Shown: one piece after another, positions 1 through 15,225 of the stretch | Position numbering within the stretch: the first letter of the stretch is position 1 | Layout of the letters: every line of letters starts with the position of its first letter | Origin: Trachythela sp. YZ-2020 | Lineage: Eukaryota > Cnidaria > Anthozoa > Malacalcyonacea > Clavulariidae | DNA: 64,000 bases | Assembly: GCA_016169945.1 (NCBI GenBank) | Contig: JADLSH010000393.1 | Location: 10,391,501 to 10,455,500, forward strand | Direction: 5' to 3' | Position numbers and translations under genes: made by a program | The notes under the pieces: generated by a model | The model's input: the letters and a program-made list of their open reading frames with translations, nothing else | The model's database searches: none | What the model was told of the DNA's origin: nothing

Positions 1-20
1 CTTATATTTTTTCTTTGCAG

Positions 21-3000
21 GAAAAAACGATACCCTTGGACTTTCTGGAAGGTAATAACTGTCTTTCTTTGAGTGTTTCCATAATAGAAAAGTTATGATC
101 TTTCACTTTCTTTTAGGCCTTACTACGATATCGGAGCACTGGGGACCAGTTCTTTGTACAGAGTTGGGAGCTCAATTTTCGCATTTACGCCCCAGGTAAT
201 GTTGATCTTAGCTTTATATAGGTTGAATGCTTAGGGAATTGTGCTGTTTCCAAAGCCAAAACACATTCGTTGTAAAGCCCTGTACATCTGGACGATAATG
301 CATGCTTTTCAAGTTCACTGGGCCCCCTATAGTCAAAGACAGACATAGCGTTTTTAACTGTCTTTAAACTAAACTCCTTTTCACTCTATCGTCTTTTGGT
401 GTTGGATACATCGGCTTGAACTGTTTGTTGTGCTGTTGGAGTACTGGGGCCGTATACATGAAGTTCAGTCAGTGGAAGATTAAAACTGGAATTAAATGTC
501 GGAATACCAAAGATGTTCGTTCAACATCCTGATCATGGTCTTGATTGTGTTGTCCAAATTGAAAATAGTAGAACAACAATTTGTTGAAACCCATGTGAGT
601 ATATATGCACATTAATTATATTTATTATCTATTTATTTAACCAGGCAATTGATACGCATCAGTTCTACCTGTGTTTGGATAATGAATTACTTGCTGACGT
701 CATAAGAACGTTATTGGAGTATCTCAAAATCAACTGGACATTAATGGGAAGACCGACGTTAACACTTGTTGTTAACCGAGCTATGTTTGGTAAGACTATA
801 TATATAGTGGCGATATTTAGCCAAGTGCTGCAATCTCGAACCAATTGGTGACTGCATTTGCATCTTCCCCGAGTAGTAATTAAGAACACGAACGTCTGCA
901 TATGTGTCTTTTTGCCATGTCTACACGAGGGTGTGAAATCTACTTATATATATGTCTTAACAATTTCTATTGTTGCATATTTTTAGAACCTGAAGGATTT
1001 TTTTCATCTTCTATTGGTAAACTGTTATTAAAGATAAAAACTGGTTATTGTGCTGGTGTTAGGTAATTATCCTATTTTAGGAAACAGTATATTCATATAT
1101 TGTTAATAAATATTAAGGTGTGGACCGTGGAATAAATGCGAATAAGAGACATACATCTTGTAGGTTATTGAGTTACTAGTGCATGAACTATACAGCAAGA
1201 GTTCATATCACTGTGAGAGTTAATATTATGTCTTGAGAACAATTTAATATTCACGACCCAACGTTTCCACACACAGTTCAGTGTCTTCATCAAGTTGCAA
1301 CGGGCCTCCTTATTAACGATCATTAGTGGTAATGACATAATATGATAATATGAAAATGGAGGTATCACTCTCGGAATTATTTTGTAGAAACCGTTGGTTT
1401 TAGGTAGTCATTGAGAAAATATTTGGGGTAATTATTTACCCTTAGGACGTCCATATTCACGTTCACGAGTCTTAAAATCACAACATGGTAAATATTTAGC
1501 CTATTGCAGATTTCAGCCCTTTGAAGACTTCCCGAATTAAAGTGGGCAAATAATCTGCTTTTTTTTCATGAGTCATTGCCATAGCAACAATAATAATTAA
1601 ACTTTTCGTGAACAACTTTAAAATATTTTTATGCTTATCTGCTTTTAAACGTTTACCGTTGTGGTCTTGTTGTCGTTCTGTAATATTTTAATGACGATGT
1701 TAAATAATGTAGAATAAATAACATTCATGATTTTGCACGATTCATTGACTTTGCATTAATTTAGGGTTACGTTGGGTCATCTTTCAAATTTCTACAGTAC
1801 TTCATGGATTCGAAATTTACCATTCTTGGCGGGAAATCAAGGTAGCAACATTTACTTGTTATAAACGTGACTCGACAAATATAATAATATATACTTAGGT
1901 CTTTTTAAGAAAACGGCTCTATATGTGTGAGGTTAAACTTGACAACAAGAATAAATTATTTTTATGGTTCCATCAACCTCGCAGATTTATTTGTTCATAT
2001 AAAGCATGATTGTCGAGAAATAGTAATACCTCAAGCGAACATGTTCTGGCTACGTTTCAATTTAATTATATATATTTACGTGGACTAAATGTATACTACA
2101 AATAGTGATTTGTATTTCAGCTTTAAAAGATATTTAATTCAGTTTTGTTTACGTTTAGATTTCTTAAAAAAGTGGAGGCCAAGAAAGGCACGTCGCGAGC
2201 TGTTACGATCTCCATCAACCACTGGCGCAAAGTCTTCAACAAATGAGGTAATAATTGAGATTTAGTTATATATCTCATTTCCGCTAGTAGAACCTAGAAC
2301 ATACGTAAATTTCGACCCCTGCATGTAGTCTGCGATTGAGCGTGAGATATTTTTAATATCACACTCTCCAATATCGAGAAAATCTCCTCGTAACATGGTA
2401 CAAATACTGTTTTCTCAATTGGAGAATTTGAGCTTCAGGTATAGAATGTTCAAAATAATCATATATAGCTACACCTATTCACCGGAATAGTAATTTTTGG
2501 AATTTACTATTCCGTCTGAAAATCTGCAGCTATTTCTTAATTTATGTTTCTCAGAGCTTGTTCACAAGCTAATATTTCTGACATTTGGGACGCCATCCTC
2601 AAGACCCTTGAACTGAGGATCAACAAACAGATCTAGCAAGCACTTCTGTTTTATTTATACAGCAAGGATCTGTAAAATGCATTGCTCTGCTGTGAACAAA
2701 TTCTAATGAAAAAACCCGTTTTGTCTATCTTATTGTTGTAAGTTACCCACTTATATTTCTCTTCCCACGCCGGTACGAATGTTTGTGCATAATTGTCTCT
2801 TACATTTTTGTCAATTTACAGTTAATTAAATGAACGCGGCAAAATCAATACGCAAGCGAACAAGTTTTAACAGTAAAATTAATCTTCAATAACACACTGA
2901 TAATATAAATTGATCTAACCACATTTTTTTCTGCTATGCAAACGGACACCAAGATCATGAAGTTTACTATTCCATTTCGCGGAATAGCGTAAATTTCGAC

Positions 3001-6000
3001 CCCTGACTACACGAAGACTATACTATAGCCTCCTCCACAGCCAACTCGGTAAACGGCGGAATTCTATTTCTTAATTGCGCCAGTTATCCCTCACGATCCT
3101 CTGTAACCACCCTCTTGCCTATATAAATTATTGCGTAATTCTACCGTTTGCCACCGAGATGCCTGCTGAGGAAGCTCAGTGAGGAAGCTATAATGACACT
3201 ACAGGCATGCACTTGAGAAAGTATCTTTTTCGCTATTAATGTATCATAACTCTGCGCTCCGAAATCTCCCTCGCTCCGGCTATATAGATGATAATATTAA
3301 TATACTGCCTTTGCTAAATTTTCCTATAGTGCATACCCTACTGTTTTTTTTCCAGAGTGGTAGACGTGCTTCAGTTCATGGTGTAGTACGTCGTAGTTGG
3401 AGTGTATCTGCTTACTATAAACAAGATGTAACGAGACTTCGATCATCCAGTTCTAGTAAGTTGAAAATTCCGATTGTTAATTGTCGTTTTTTTGTGGTAA
3501 CAATGACAATTCAGTAATGCTAGTTTTTTCACATGCTTGTTGCCAATAAATATACATAGTGATTTCTACCCAGTACGTTACCTAGTTCTTTTGCATATAG
3601 AAACCGATCAAAATCATGTCCTGTGACCAACAGCTGCATGCATGAGCTAGGTATCTTTGATTCACTGAACTGCATCCTGAACTGCATGCAGCAACCGAGG
3701 TAATTTAGTGTTCGGGATACGTTCGTATAGATTACTATGCCTTTCACACAAGTGCTCCAAGACAAATTTGTGACACCATGATGCAGAAGACAGGCGTATA
3801 TCACTAATATCAGCTATATATACGGAATAAATTCAGGCGGTGATTCAAGTTAAATGTTACATACGGTGGCCCACAAGAGACACGGCCTCGCACTATTAAG
3901 GAGGCTCCCTACAGTTATAGTACAGTTTGAAACACGATCTATATAGATCAGACGTCACCCTCGTCAGACGTCACTATGTCTATTTGAAATATTAGAATGA
4001 GATGGCTTAATCCAGTATCACTAGCTTAGATTATATTAAGTCACGACCGCATCAGCCGGTAGACCACATTTCTTGCACGCATAAACAATAATCGTGAATG
4101 CTTAATTAAATGATTCTGATTTAGTTAATTCTATTTTATCATTACATTTTTACCTAAAATACGTCCCCGTAATGTCCTAGGCTCACAAACTGATGTTGAT
4201 TTTGAACGTCTTGAATATGAACCAAGTCGAGTTGAATTGCCTTTGTCTCCTACAAGTGAATATTCAGTGTTTCTACTTGATGATATTATAAAGCAACTGG
4301 AAGAAACCGAAAGTCTTCATTCTCAAGCAGACTTACTTCATTATCTTCATTCTACTGTGTAGGTTTTGTACAATTTATAGAGCACTCTGTTATATAGTAA
4401 TCTATGTATAATGATTTATACAATGAGTTCTAGGTCCTCCAGGTCAGCAGTGGTCAAAACTGTTGCCTCGGAGATGGGAGACAGAGCTCTTATCCCTGGA
4501 CTACAGCTACTCTTATACACAATCAGTTTCAAAAATCCCGGGACAGTAGCCACAAATTACTATATTACAACAAAGTTTGGCCTCCTGCCCTCTCCTCGCA
4601 TTAGTGTTGGATAGGTATTACATACTACTCACGTCTGTTATATGTAACAAGCTGCTGTGGTTTGAATCCGAGGTCCTTCTTCAGGAGGTTACTATAGAGG
4701 TTTAGCTATACTAGCATGAAGCATGCTCCAAATCCCGAAGAGCCTTCCTCGCAGGCTACTGGCATGCAGAGGAACGATCTACAAAGGCTACATGTACTGG
4801 TCCCCACGTTTGAGATATTCTATACAACAATGCCTCAAACATATACTATGAGTTAAAAGAACGTAAATTCTACCTACAGTTAATTCATTGATTATTGTTG
4901 TTTTATTGGTTAATATCAGCTGCAAGTCCAACAACAACTAACCGTCCATACCGTTACACAAACTAAACAAAACGTAATAACATTCTCCTTATTTAATTTA
5001 ACTGTATTTCAATTTCAGTGGTGCTGAATATGATACAAAACTTGGCGGTTTACATGGTTCAACAGTGAAGAAATTACTTGAAGAACTTTATGAAAAAGTA
5101 AATTAAATTCAAAGTTTATAGTACTTTCTTCCCGTTTTCATGTAATATCCCAAGTTTGGACCCGTTTACATGAATGATCTGATCTGAAGTCGGAACGAAC
5201 CGACATCTCCAGCCTGGGGGGGGGGGGGGGGGCGAGTGTATTCTTCAGAACGCTCTGAGGTTTGGAAAAACGCTGATAATTCACAACTGTACTAGACAAG
5301 ATTAAAAACATTTGATTGTGGATAACATTTTCGAAATAGACAAATACTATTTACTACCCGGTAAACATACTGTACAATTTCGATTTTCGTCCCGCTCATA
5401 TTTACGAGTTATGTAAACCGGGCCTATATAGGTGGTCCTTATTCAGTCACGGCGTGTAATGAAACATTCTATAACAGGACCAGTATTCACAATATTCGTC
5501 ATTTATTATTTATTGTTACTGTAGGCATGTGAGAAAAGACAATGGTCTTTGGTTCGTCATACCGCTGGCTTGTTACAGAAAAGAGTTGAAGATTTAGCTG
5601 AGGTAAGTATGATACAAGATTATCGTCGGTATTTCAAAATCATTCATAGTTCCTGAAGCGACCAGCTTCTTAATACTTTAATAACTGTACAACATTTCTT
5701 TTTACTTTTAGTCTGTTACGGATCTTCTTGTACGAGAGAAACAGCTGACAGTTGGACTGCCAAAGGTCACCACAGAACGAGTGATTGATAGGTAAAGAAA
5801 GTCCCAGATGGATAGGTTTGCCAGTCAGTACTGCTAGTCTGACTTAGTGCTGACTGTTGCTACTAATACTAGCCTGACTAGTCTAGTACTTATTGCTTTG
5901 CAATGATAGATTCACTGTTTCACTTTCAACGTTTCCAATGCCAGTAAACCTTCCTCATGCATGCATGGTACCCGCAACTTTTAGCAATTATGGTTTTACG

Positions 6001-9000
6001 TATATTTGAGTATTTTCGAGTGCATGTAGATTGTACATAGTGTATACTTCTTTACTAAACATGCATTCACTCGTGCTAACAGCTGCGAAGAAGGAATTAT
6101 ACTTATATAGATGGACAAATCCGTGATTAATTTTCAGACAAAACCATGTAGAGATACCGTATAACTATACAATGTTGTTCTTTTACTTAGGCCATTACCA
6201 CCGGATGAACTTCATACAATTATTTTCAATATCTGTGCAGAAGACAGTTGTAACGCTGTTCTTACTCAGGTGAATTATCTGATCATTTCATATATCAGGT
6301 GATAAAAAAGGTGTAATCTTCGTAGCGTTAGAGATATCGGTGTAACTACATGTTGAAACAGTGTTTACAATCAGTTGATGTATATCTCCATCGTTTAAAT
6401 TAACTTATTTTTTACCCTTAAAGGAATTGCTGGTATATCTAGCTATGTTTATTAGAACTGAACCTCAATTATTTAAAGAGATGTTGAGAATAAGAGTAGG
6501 ATTAATTACTGAAGTTATTGCATCCGAGATGGGTCGTCTTCTGGAGGGAAGTAAGTTATTATATTTATTTATTTATATATTTACTACATACTTTATAATT
6601 CATAACACATACACCATTTTCACGTCATATTTGCCGTCCCCATCGCGTTCACATCTTGAATCTTTTATCAGTTGGCTCGAAGTAGTCGCTAAGTACAAAC
6701 TGTAAGTATACGCAAGAACATTTTTCAGTCCCGAACGATAAGAGGATTTTCTAAGGTACAGCTAGGGTGCATAAGGCTTGTTCCCACTATTGTGCATACG
6801 CAAACTTTCATGATACTGGAATTATTGACAGCAGTGGCGGAAGGGGGGGACCCCTGGAAAATATGCACCCCTTCTTTGGCCTTCTGCCAGTCGGATGTGA
6901 CCCTGCTCCAGGACCCGTGAGGATTTAAATGCTAGCCTGACGCTCTACCAACTGCATGACTGGTAATTACCTGGTAATTAAACCTAATAAAATACTCCTG
7001 CTCGTTTATTAAACAGTACTTAATGTATACAAATGTTTCAGGTGATGTTGAGCCTGAGGATATTCCTGAATTATTTATGAACCTCAGTCCATTTGAAATG
7101 AAGACTCTTCTTTATCACATTCTTAGCGGCAAGGAATTTAATGTTTCCAGAGGTGAGTACAATATTCTGTACAGTATCCAATGTTCATACTGCTGCTGAA
7201 ATTTAATTGTAAACTTTTGGTTATGGAGCAAAGTGCGATTTGAAAACAATAGCCGGATGGTTGAAAATGTGAATGTGAGTGGATGCTGAATCCATTTTGA
7301 GGTGTCACGCCCAGATTTGTTTCGTTTTTCCATGGTAATGACCAAAAAATTAACGAAAAATTAAAAGCGAAAGGCTTTTGTAAGTGGCCGTCATGTTTAG
7401 CAACACTATTTTAACGGGCAGAAATCATGGCCATGTTAGCCAGATAATTATTTAGATCAGTGTCCAAAATTTTTCAACAAGCAGTGAAATTTGTATCCTG
7501 GTTAACCACGCACTTCTTGTGGCTCACTTTATAGATTCCCGAAGAGCACTGACTGATAGACAAGTCTCTTTTATGAACATTGACTTACCAAAAAGAGTTG
7601 GAATTAAGAAATTGAAGAAAACAATAAAGGTATGTTATTCATTTATATAGTTCACAAGCTGGAACAGTCGAGAGGAAGAAATTATGCAGTCGCTTGTTTT
7701 GAAAACGTTGGGTTGGTGCAAAACAGTGACCTATTATTAACATTGGAATATAAAAGATTAATAATCAAACATCGTTAATTGGATTGCACTAAGGAAGGTT
7801 TTCAGTGATGAGGCTAAACCATAAAACAATGTTGCACCATTAAACATCTCTTAATTAATCCAAATGTAGAGTGCGAGGTGCGTGCATGCAAGAGCAAAAA
7901 CTATACCTGAATTATTTCACATTTAACCACAGTTTCTGCTAAGTATCAGAGTTCAATATAACAGTCGGCCATCAGCCATTTTCCGAGCGAATTGCTGAGA
8001 TGGCTGATCAATTGTTGTCTTGCTCGGACATTATGGCCGACCGTTTTTGACTTATTAATTTCAATAATTTCTATCTTGAGATTTGTAAATAATTAGTGGC
8101 CGATCAAAAGGCGATCATTGCCGGCCAAAACGTGGGTTTATATTGAACTCTGCTAAGTAAAGATTACAGCAGAATCAACAACTTAGGCACTTGTCTGTCG
8201 TAACACCCAAACAAGGCTGGTACGTAAATTAGTAAAAAGGACAGAGTAACTTATAAGCTCTACTCGCACAAGTTATATTTAAAACCGTGTATTGACTATT
8301 CAAGATTCAACGGTTAAAACCAGCGTGCTAACTGTATGTTAGTAAAGTATGTTAAATGTGCCACCCGAAGGTACAGTACTTCATAAAATATGGGTTCAGT
8401 AAGTTTAAAATAAAATCGCTAAAATGATGCAACGACTAAAATTTTCAATGACGACCCTTTCTATCATGCCTAGTTTTAAGAAATGTTACTGCTACACTTC
8501 TTTTACGTGATCATTTATTATAACTACTGGATTCAATCTGGATACTTTGGCTATTCAAAACTACACGTACTTCACATATAAACTCGGAACAATAGACGAC
8601 AAGGCGATCTGAATTGTCTCGCTGTTCTAGTGATCACGTGTTCCATTACGTACTTCCTGTTTATAGCTTGTACATACTAAGTCACACTATTTACCCCTTT
8701 GTAACGTACTAAGTCACACTATTTCCCCCTTTGTAACGTACTAAGTCACACTATTTCCCCCTTTGTAACGTACTAAGTCGCACTATTTCCCCCTTTATAA
8801 CGTACTAAGTCACACTATTTCCCCCTTTATAACGTACTAAGTCACACTATTTCCCCCTTTATAACGTACTAAGTCGCACTATTTCCCCCTTTGTAACGTA
8901 CTAAGTCGCACTATTTCCCCCTTTGTAACGTACTAAGTCGCACTATTTCCCCCTTTGTAACGTACTAAGTCACACTATTTCCCCCTTTGTAACGTACTAA

Positions 9001-12000
9001 GTCGCACTATTTCCCCCTTTATAACGTACTAAGTCACACTATTTCCCCCTTTGTAACGTACTAAGTCGCACTATTTCCCCCTTTATAACGTACTAAGTCA
9101 CACTATTTCCCCCTTTATAACGTACTAAGTCACACTATTTCCCCCTTTATAACGTACTAAGTCGCACTATTTCCCCCTTTGTAACGTACTAAGTCACACT
9201 ATTTCCCCCTTTATAACGTACTAAGTCACACTATTTCCCCCTTTGTAACGTACTAAGTCGCACTATTTCCCCCTTTGTAACGTACTAAGTCACACTATTT
9301 CCCCCTTTGTAACGTACTAAGTAACACTATTTCCCCCTTTATAACGTACTAAGTCACACTATTTCCCCCTTTATAACGTACTAAGTCGCACTATTTCCCC
9401 CTTTGTAACGTACTAAGTCGCACTATATTTCCCTTTGTAACGTACTAAGTAACACTATTTCCCCCTTTGTAACGTACTAAGTCGCACTATTTCCCCCTTT
9501 ATAACGTACTAAGTCTCACTATTTCCCCCTCTGTAACGTACTAAGTAACACTATTTCCCCCTTTATAACGTACTAAGTCACACTATTTCCCCCTTTATAA
9601 CGTACTAAGTCGCACTATTTCCCCCTTTGTAACGTACTAAGTCGCACTATATTTCCCTTTGTAACGTACTAAGTAACACTATTTCCCCCTTTGTAACGTA
9701 CTAAGTCGCACTATTTCCCCCTTTATAACGTACTAAGTCTCACTATTTCCCCCTTTGTAACGTACTAAGTCGCACTATTTCCCCCTTTGTAACGTACTAA
9801 GTCACACTATTTCCCCCTTTGTAACGTACTAAGTAACACTATTTCCCCCTTTGTAACGTACTAAGTCGCACTATTTCCCCAATTGAAACGTACTAAGTCG
9901 CACTATTTCTTTGTAACGTACTAAGTCGCACTATTTCCCCCTTTATAACGTACTAAGTCACACTATTTCCCCCTTTGTAACGTACTAAGTCGCACTATTT
10001 CCCCCTTTATAACGTACTAAGTCACACTATTTCCCCCTTTATAACGTACTAAGTCACACTATTTCCCCCCTTTGTAACGTACTAAGTCGCACTATTTCCT
10101 TTGTAACGTACTATTTCACACTATTTCACCCTTTATAACGTACTAAGTCTCACTATTTCCCCCTTTGTAACGTACTAAGTCGCACTATTTCCCCCTTTGT
10201 AACGTACTAAGTCACACTATTTCCCCCTTTGTAACGTACTAAGTAACACTATTTCCCCCTTTGTAACGTACTAAGTCGCACTATTTCCCCCTTTGTAACG
10301 TACTAAGTCGCACTATTTCTTTGTAACGTACTAAGTCGCACTATATTTCTTTGTAACGTACTAAGTAACACTATTTCCCCCTTTGTAACGTACTAAGTCG
10401 CACTATTTCCCCCTTTATAACGTACTAAGTCTCACTATTTCCCCCTCTGTAACGTACTAAGTAACACTATTTCCCCCTTTATAACGTACTAAGTCTCACT
10501 ATTTCTTTATAACGTACTAAGTCGCACTATTTCCCTTTGTAACGTACTAAGTCGCACTATATTTCCTTTGTAACGTACTAAGTAACACTATTTCTTTGTA
10601 ACGTACTAAGTCGCACTATTTCTTTATAACGTACTAAGTCTCACTATTTCCCCCTTTGTAACGTACTAAGTCGCACTATTTCCCCCTTTGTAACGTACTA
10701 AGTCACACTATTTCCCCCTTTGTAACGTACTAAGTAACACTATTTCCCCCTTTATAACGTACTAAGTCGCACTATTTCCCCCTTTGTAACGTACTAAGTC
10801 GCACTATATTTCCCTTTGTAACGTACTAAGTAACATTATTTCCCCCTTTATAACGTACTAAGTCACACTATTTCCCCCTTTGTAACGTACTAAGTAACAC
10901 TATTTCCCCCTTTGTAACGTACTAAGTCGCACTATTTCCCCCTTTGTAACGTACTAAGTCGCACTATATTTCCCTTTGTAACGTACTAAGTAACATTATT
11001 TCCCCCTTTATAACGTACTAAGTCACACTATTTCCCCCTTTGTAACGTACTAAGTAACACTATTTCCCCCTTTGTAACGTACTAAGTCGCACTATTTCCC
11101 CCTTTATAACGTACTAAGTCGCACTATTTCCCCCTTTGTAACGTACTAAGTCGCACTATATTTCCCTTTGTAACGTACTAAGTAACATTATTTCCCCCTT
11201 TATAACGTACTAAGTCGCACTATTTCCCCCTTTGTAACGTACTAAGTAACACTATTTCCCCCTTTATAACGTACTAAGTAACATTATTTCCCCCTTTATA
11301 ACGTACTAAGTCACACTATTTCCCCCTTTGTAACGTACTAAGTAACACTATTTCCCCCTTTGTAACGTACTAAGTCGCACTATTTCCCCCTTTGTAACGT
11401 ACTAAGTCGCACTATTTCCCTCTTTATAACGTACTAAGTCGCACTATTTCCTTTGTAACGTACTAAGTCGCACTATATTTCCTTTGTAACGTACTAAGTA
11501 ACATTATTTCCCTTTATAACGTACTAAGTCGCACTATTTCCTTTTGTAACGTACTAAGTAACACTATTTCCCCCTTTGTAACGTACTAAGTAACATTATT
11601 TCCCCCTTTATAACGTACTAAGTCACACTATTTCCCCCTTTGTAACGTACTAAGTAACACTATTTCCCCCTTTATAACGTACTAAGTCGCACTATTTCCC
11701 CCTTTGTAACGTACTAAGTCACACAATTTCCCCCTTTGTAACGTACTAAGTCGCACTATTTCCCCCTTTGTAACGTACTAAGTCACACTATTTCCCCCTC
11801 TATAACGTACTAAGTCGCACTATTTCCCCCTTTGTAACGTACTAAGTCACACAATTTCCCCCTTTATAACGTACTAAGTCACACTATTTCCCCCTTTGTA
11901 ACGTACTAAGTCACACTATTTCCCCCTTTGTAACGTACTAAGTCGCACTATTTCCCCCTTTGTAACGTACTAAGTCACACTATTTCCCCCTTTGTAACGT

Positions 12001-15000
12001 ACTAAGTCACACTATTTCCCCCTTTATAACGTACTAAGTCGCACTATTTCCCCCTTTGTAACGTACTAAGTCACACTATTTCCCCCTTTGTAACGTACTA
12101 AGTCGCACTATTTCCCCCTTTGTAACGTACTAAGTCACACTATTTCCCCCTTTGTAACGTACTAAGTCGCACTATTTCCCCCTTTGTAACGTACTAAGTC
12201 GCACTATTTCCCCCTTTGTAACGTACTAAGTCACACTATTTCCCCCTTTATAACGTACTAAGTCGCACTATTTCCCCCTTTGTAACGTACTAAGTCACAC
12301 TATTTCCCCCTTTGTAACGTACTAAGTCGCACTATTTCCCCCTTTATAACGTACTAAGTAACACTATTTCCCCCTTTGTAACGTACTAAGTCGCACTATT
12401 TCCCCCTTTGTAACGTACTAAGTCGCACTATTTCCCCCTTTGTAACGTACTAAGTCACACAATTTCCCCCTTTGTAACGTACTAAGTCACACAATTTCCC
12501 CCTTTATAACGTACTAAGTCGCACTATTTCCCCCTTTGTAACGTACTAAGTCACACTATTTCCCCCTTTATAACGTACTAAGTCGCACTATTTCCCCCTT
12601 TGTAACGTACTAAGTCACACTATTTCCCCCTTTGTAACGTACTAAGTAACACTATTTCCCCCTTTGTAACGTACTAAGTCACACTATTTCCCCCTTTGTA
12701 ACGTACTAAGTCACACTATTTCCCCCTTTGTAACGTACTAAGTCGCACTATTTCCCCCTTTGTAACGTACTAAGTCACACTATTTCCCCCTTTGTAACGT
12801 ACTAAGTCGCACTATTTCCCCCTTTGTAACGTACTAAGTCACACTATTTCCCCCTTTGTAACGTACTAAGTCGCACTATTTCCCCCTTTGTAACGTACTA
12901 AGTCACACTATTTCCCCCTTTATAACGTACTAAGTCGCACTATTTCCCCCTTTGTAACGTACTAAGTCGCACTATTTCCCCCTCTGTAACGTACTAAGTA
13001 ACATATTTCCCCCTTTGTAACGTACTAAGTAACACTATTTCCCCCTTTATAACGTACTAAGTCGCACTATTTCCCCCTTTGTAACGTACTAAGTCGCACT
13101 ATTTCCCCCTTTGTAACGTACTAAGTAACACTATTTCCCCCTTTGTAACGTACTAAGTCACACTATTTCCCCCTTTGTAACGTAGTAAGTCGCACTATTT
13201 CCCCCTTTATAACGTACTAAGTCACACTATTTCCCCCTCTATTAATGCCTTTCTGTTTGTTAACTTTCTTCTCCTAGATCTCTGATTTTTTTCTTCCCCT
13301 TTTAACATTCCTTATGTACCGCAATTCAAGTTCACTAAAATTATATGTGAATTACATAGAGTATGCACGCGACGAAAAGGACAACTGACCTACTGAATGA
13401 TGATAGTGAACATGAATATAATCATAGTCTGGGGAAACTTGGTGTTTGGATCAGACGGAGAAGGGTTGATGGAGCTTTAAACAGAATACCAGTTGATTTT
13501 TATCCTAAACTTTGGAGGATTTTTGAAAAGGTAATTATTATGAAACCATTATTATGAAACCATGGAATAAATTATGTTTTCCACTATGTTATCGATTTCT
13601 ATTTTTAACGTATTTAACATCCCGAGAGTAGCGATCCTCCGAAAGTAGAAAGTAACTGCCCCTATATGGCAAATCAATATAAATCTTATGCATCCGAGAG
13701 CCTAATCGCTTCCTTTTCATTTACAGTGCACAGGGCTGACTATTGAAGGTCATTTTCTACCAAACACTATCATTCAAGAGGTTTGTGTTGTTAGCAGTTA
13801 TAGTTGGTGTGATATCTGTATGGATTTTACCGACTTAATAAAATGTAGATGTAGATGTTACTCTCAAGGGTTTAATTTTACAAAGGAAGTTTTTGGTTTT
13901 AACGGTTTTAAATATTACTTCGTCCTCCAAGACCATTGAATAGTCATGGGATATTCAATAGGCCAATAAAAAAGCATTAATGTATGGTGAACTGACCAAT
14001 GGAACTCGTCCAATTGGGCGTCCTAAATTACTGTTCAAAGACACTTGCGAAAGTACGTTTAAACTGGTGAGTGGTGGTGTTTTAGTTTTAGTAGAGAAAG
14101 AAAACAGAGAACAGGAAAGAATGAAGTTAACTAACTTGTGACAGGTGTGGAAGATCAACGAAGATAGAATAAATAAAACATGAGAGAAAGAAAGAGAAGA
14201 AGAAAAAAACAATGATTATGTCTTTTTTGAACTCATGCTAGGCGTGTGTGTGAAGATGAGATAATAATTTTACTACTACTATTTATGAAGAATTTTTTGT
14301 ATTTTCTTCACATTAGATGACTCCAGGAGAAATGAAGTTTGCTCTGCGTGTTGAAAGTGCATTAAATTGTATTCCTCAACCCGAATATCGTCAATTAATG
14401 GTTGAAGCTCTCATGATTTTATCTCTTATTGTTGAAACTTACCCTAATCAAAATCTCGGTGAAGTTATAGCTGTTGATGAAATTGTTAGGGAAGCTCACA
14501 CGCTGTTTCTGCGTGATCAGGTACAATATGATGTAGTAGTTCCAATACTGACAGATACAAGGAAAAATTTATATGATCTGATTGGTTGAAAACAGTGCGA
14601 AGTAATTGAATTGCCAGATTCATTCAGGAAAGTCCCGTAATGAAATTAAATCGTTGAAGCAAGTTGTAATAAGATCACACTTTACTAGCATTTTAAAAGT
14701 GTAAACCGACATATACATCTGCTTTATGTTCTACCCATACCGGGGAGGAGCCGGGGAGGAAGAGGATATGGATGTAGCCAAGATAGGGAGGCCGAGCCCA
14801 CATATACATCTGCTTTATGTTCTGCCCATGCCGGGGAGGAAGAGGATATGGATGTAGCCAAGATGGGGAGGCCGAGCCCACATATACATCTGCTTTATGT
14901 TCTGCCCATGCCGGGGAGGAAGAGGATATGGACGTAGCCAAGATAGGGAGGCCGAGGCCACATATACATCTGCTTTATGTTCTGCCCATGCCGGGGAGGA

Positions 15001-15181
15001 AGAGGATATGGACGTAGCCAAGATGGGGAGGCCGGAAGAAGGCCAGGAAGGGCCGAACCATTTTTGCCCTTCCTTAGTTTAGTAATAGTTTGGTTATTCA
15101 ATGAAACGTATTTCACACCTCCAGGCCTGCTTAGTACTGGTCAAAATTTCCCCAAGGCCTCCCCTTCTGAATACGTTTCTG

Positions 15182-15225
<44 letters not shown>

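Noticed and set aside
8672..13242. Regular 32-bp repeat considered as a CRISPR array
   Set aside because: There are no unique spacers; the units are head-to-tail and the context is a eukaryotic intron. It is a minisatellite.
14693..15116. Overlapping ORFs on both strands in the 80-bp repeat
   Set aside because: They follow the repeat period, lie within an intron and have no independent support.
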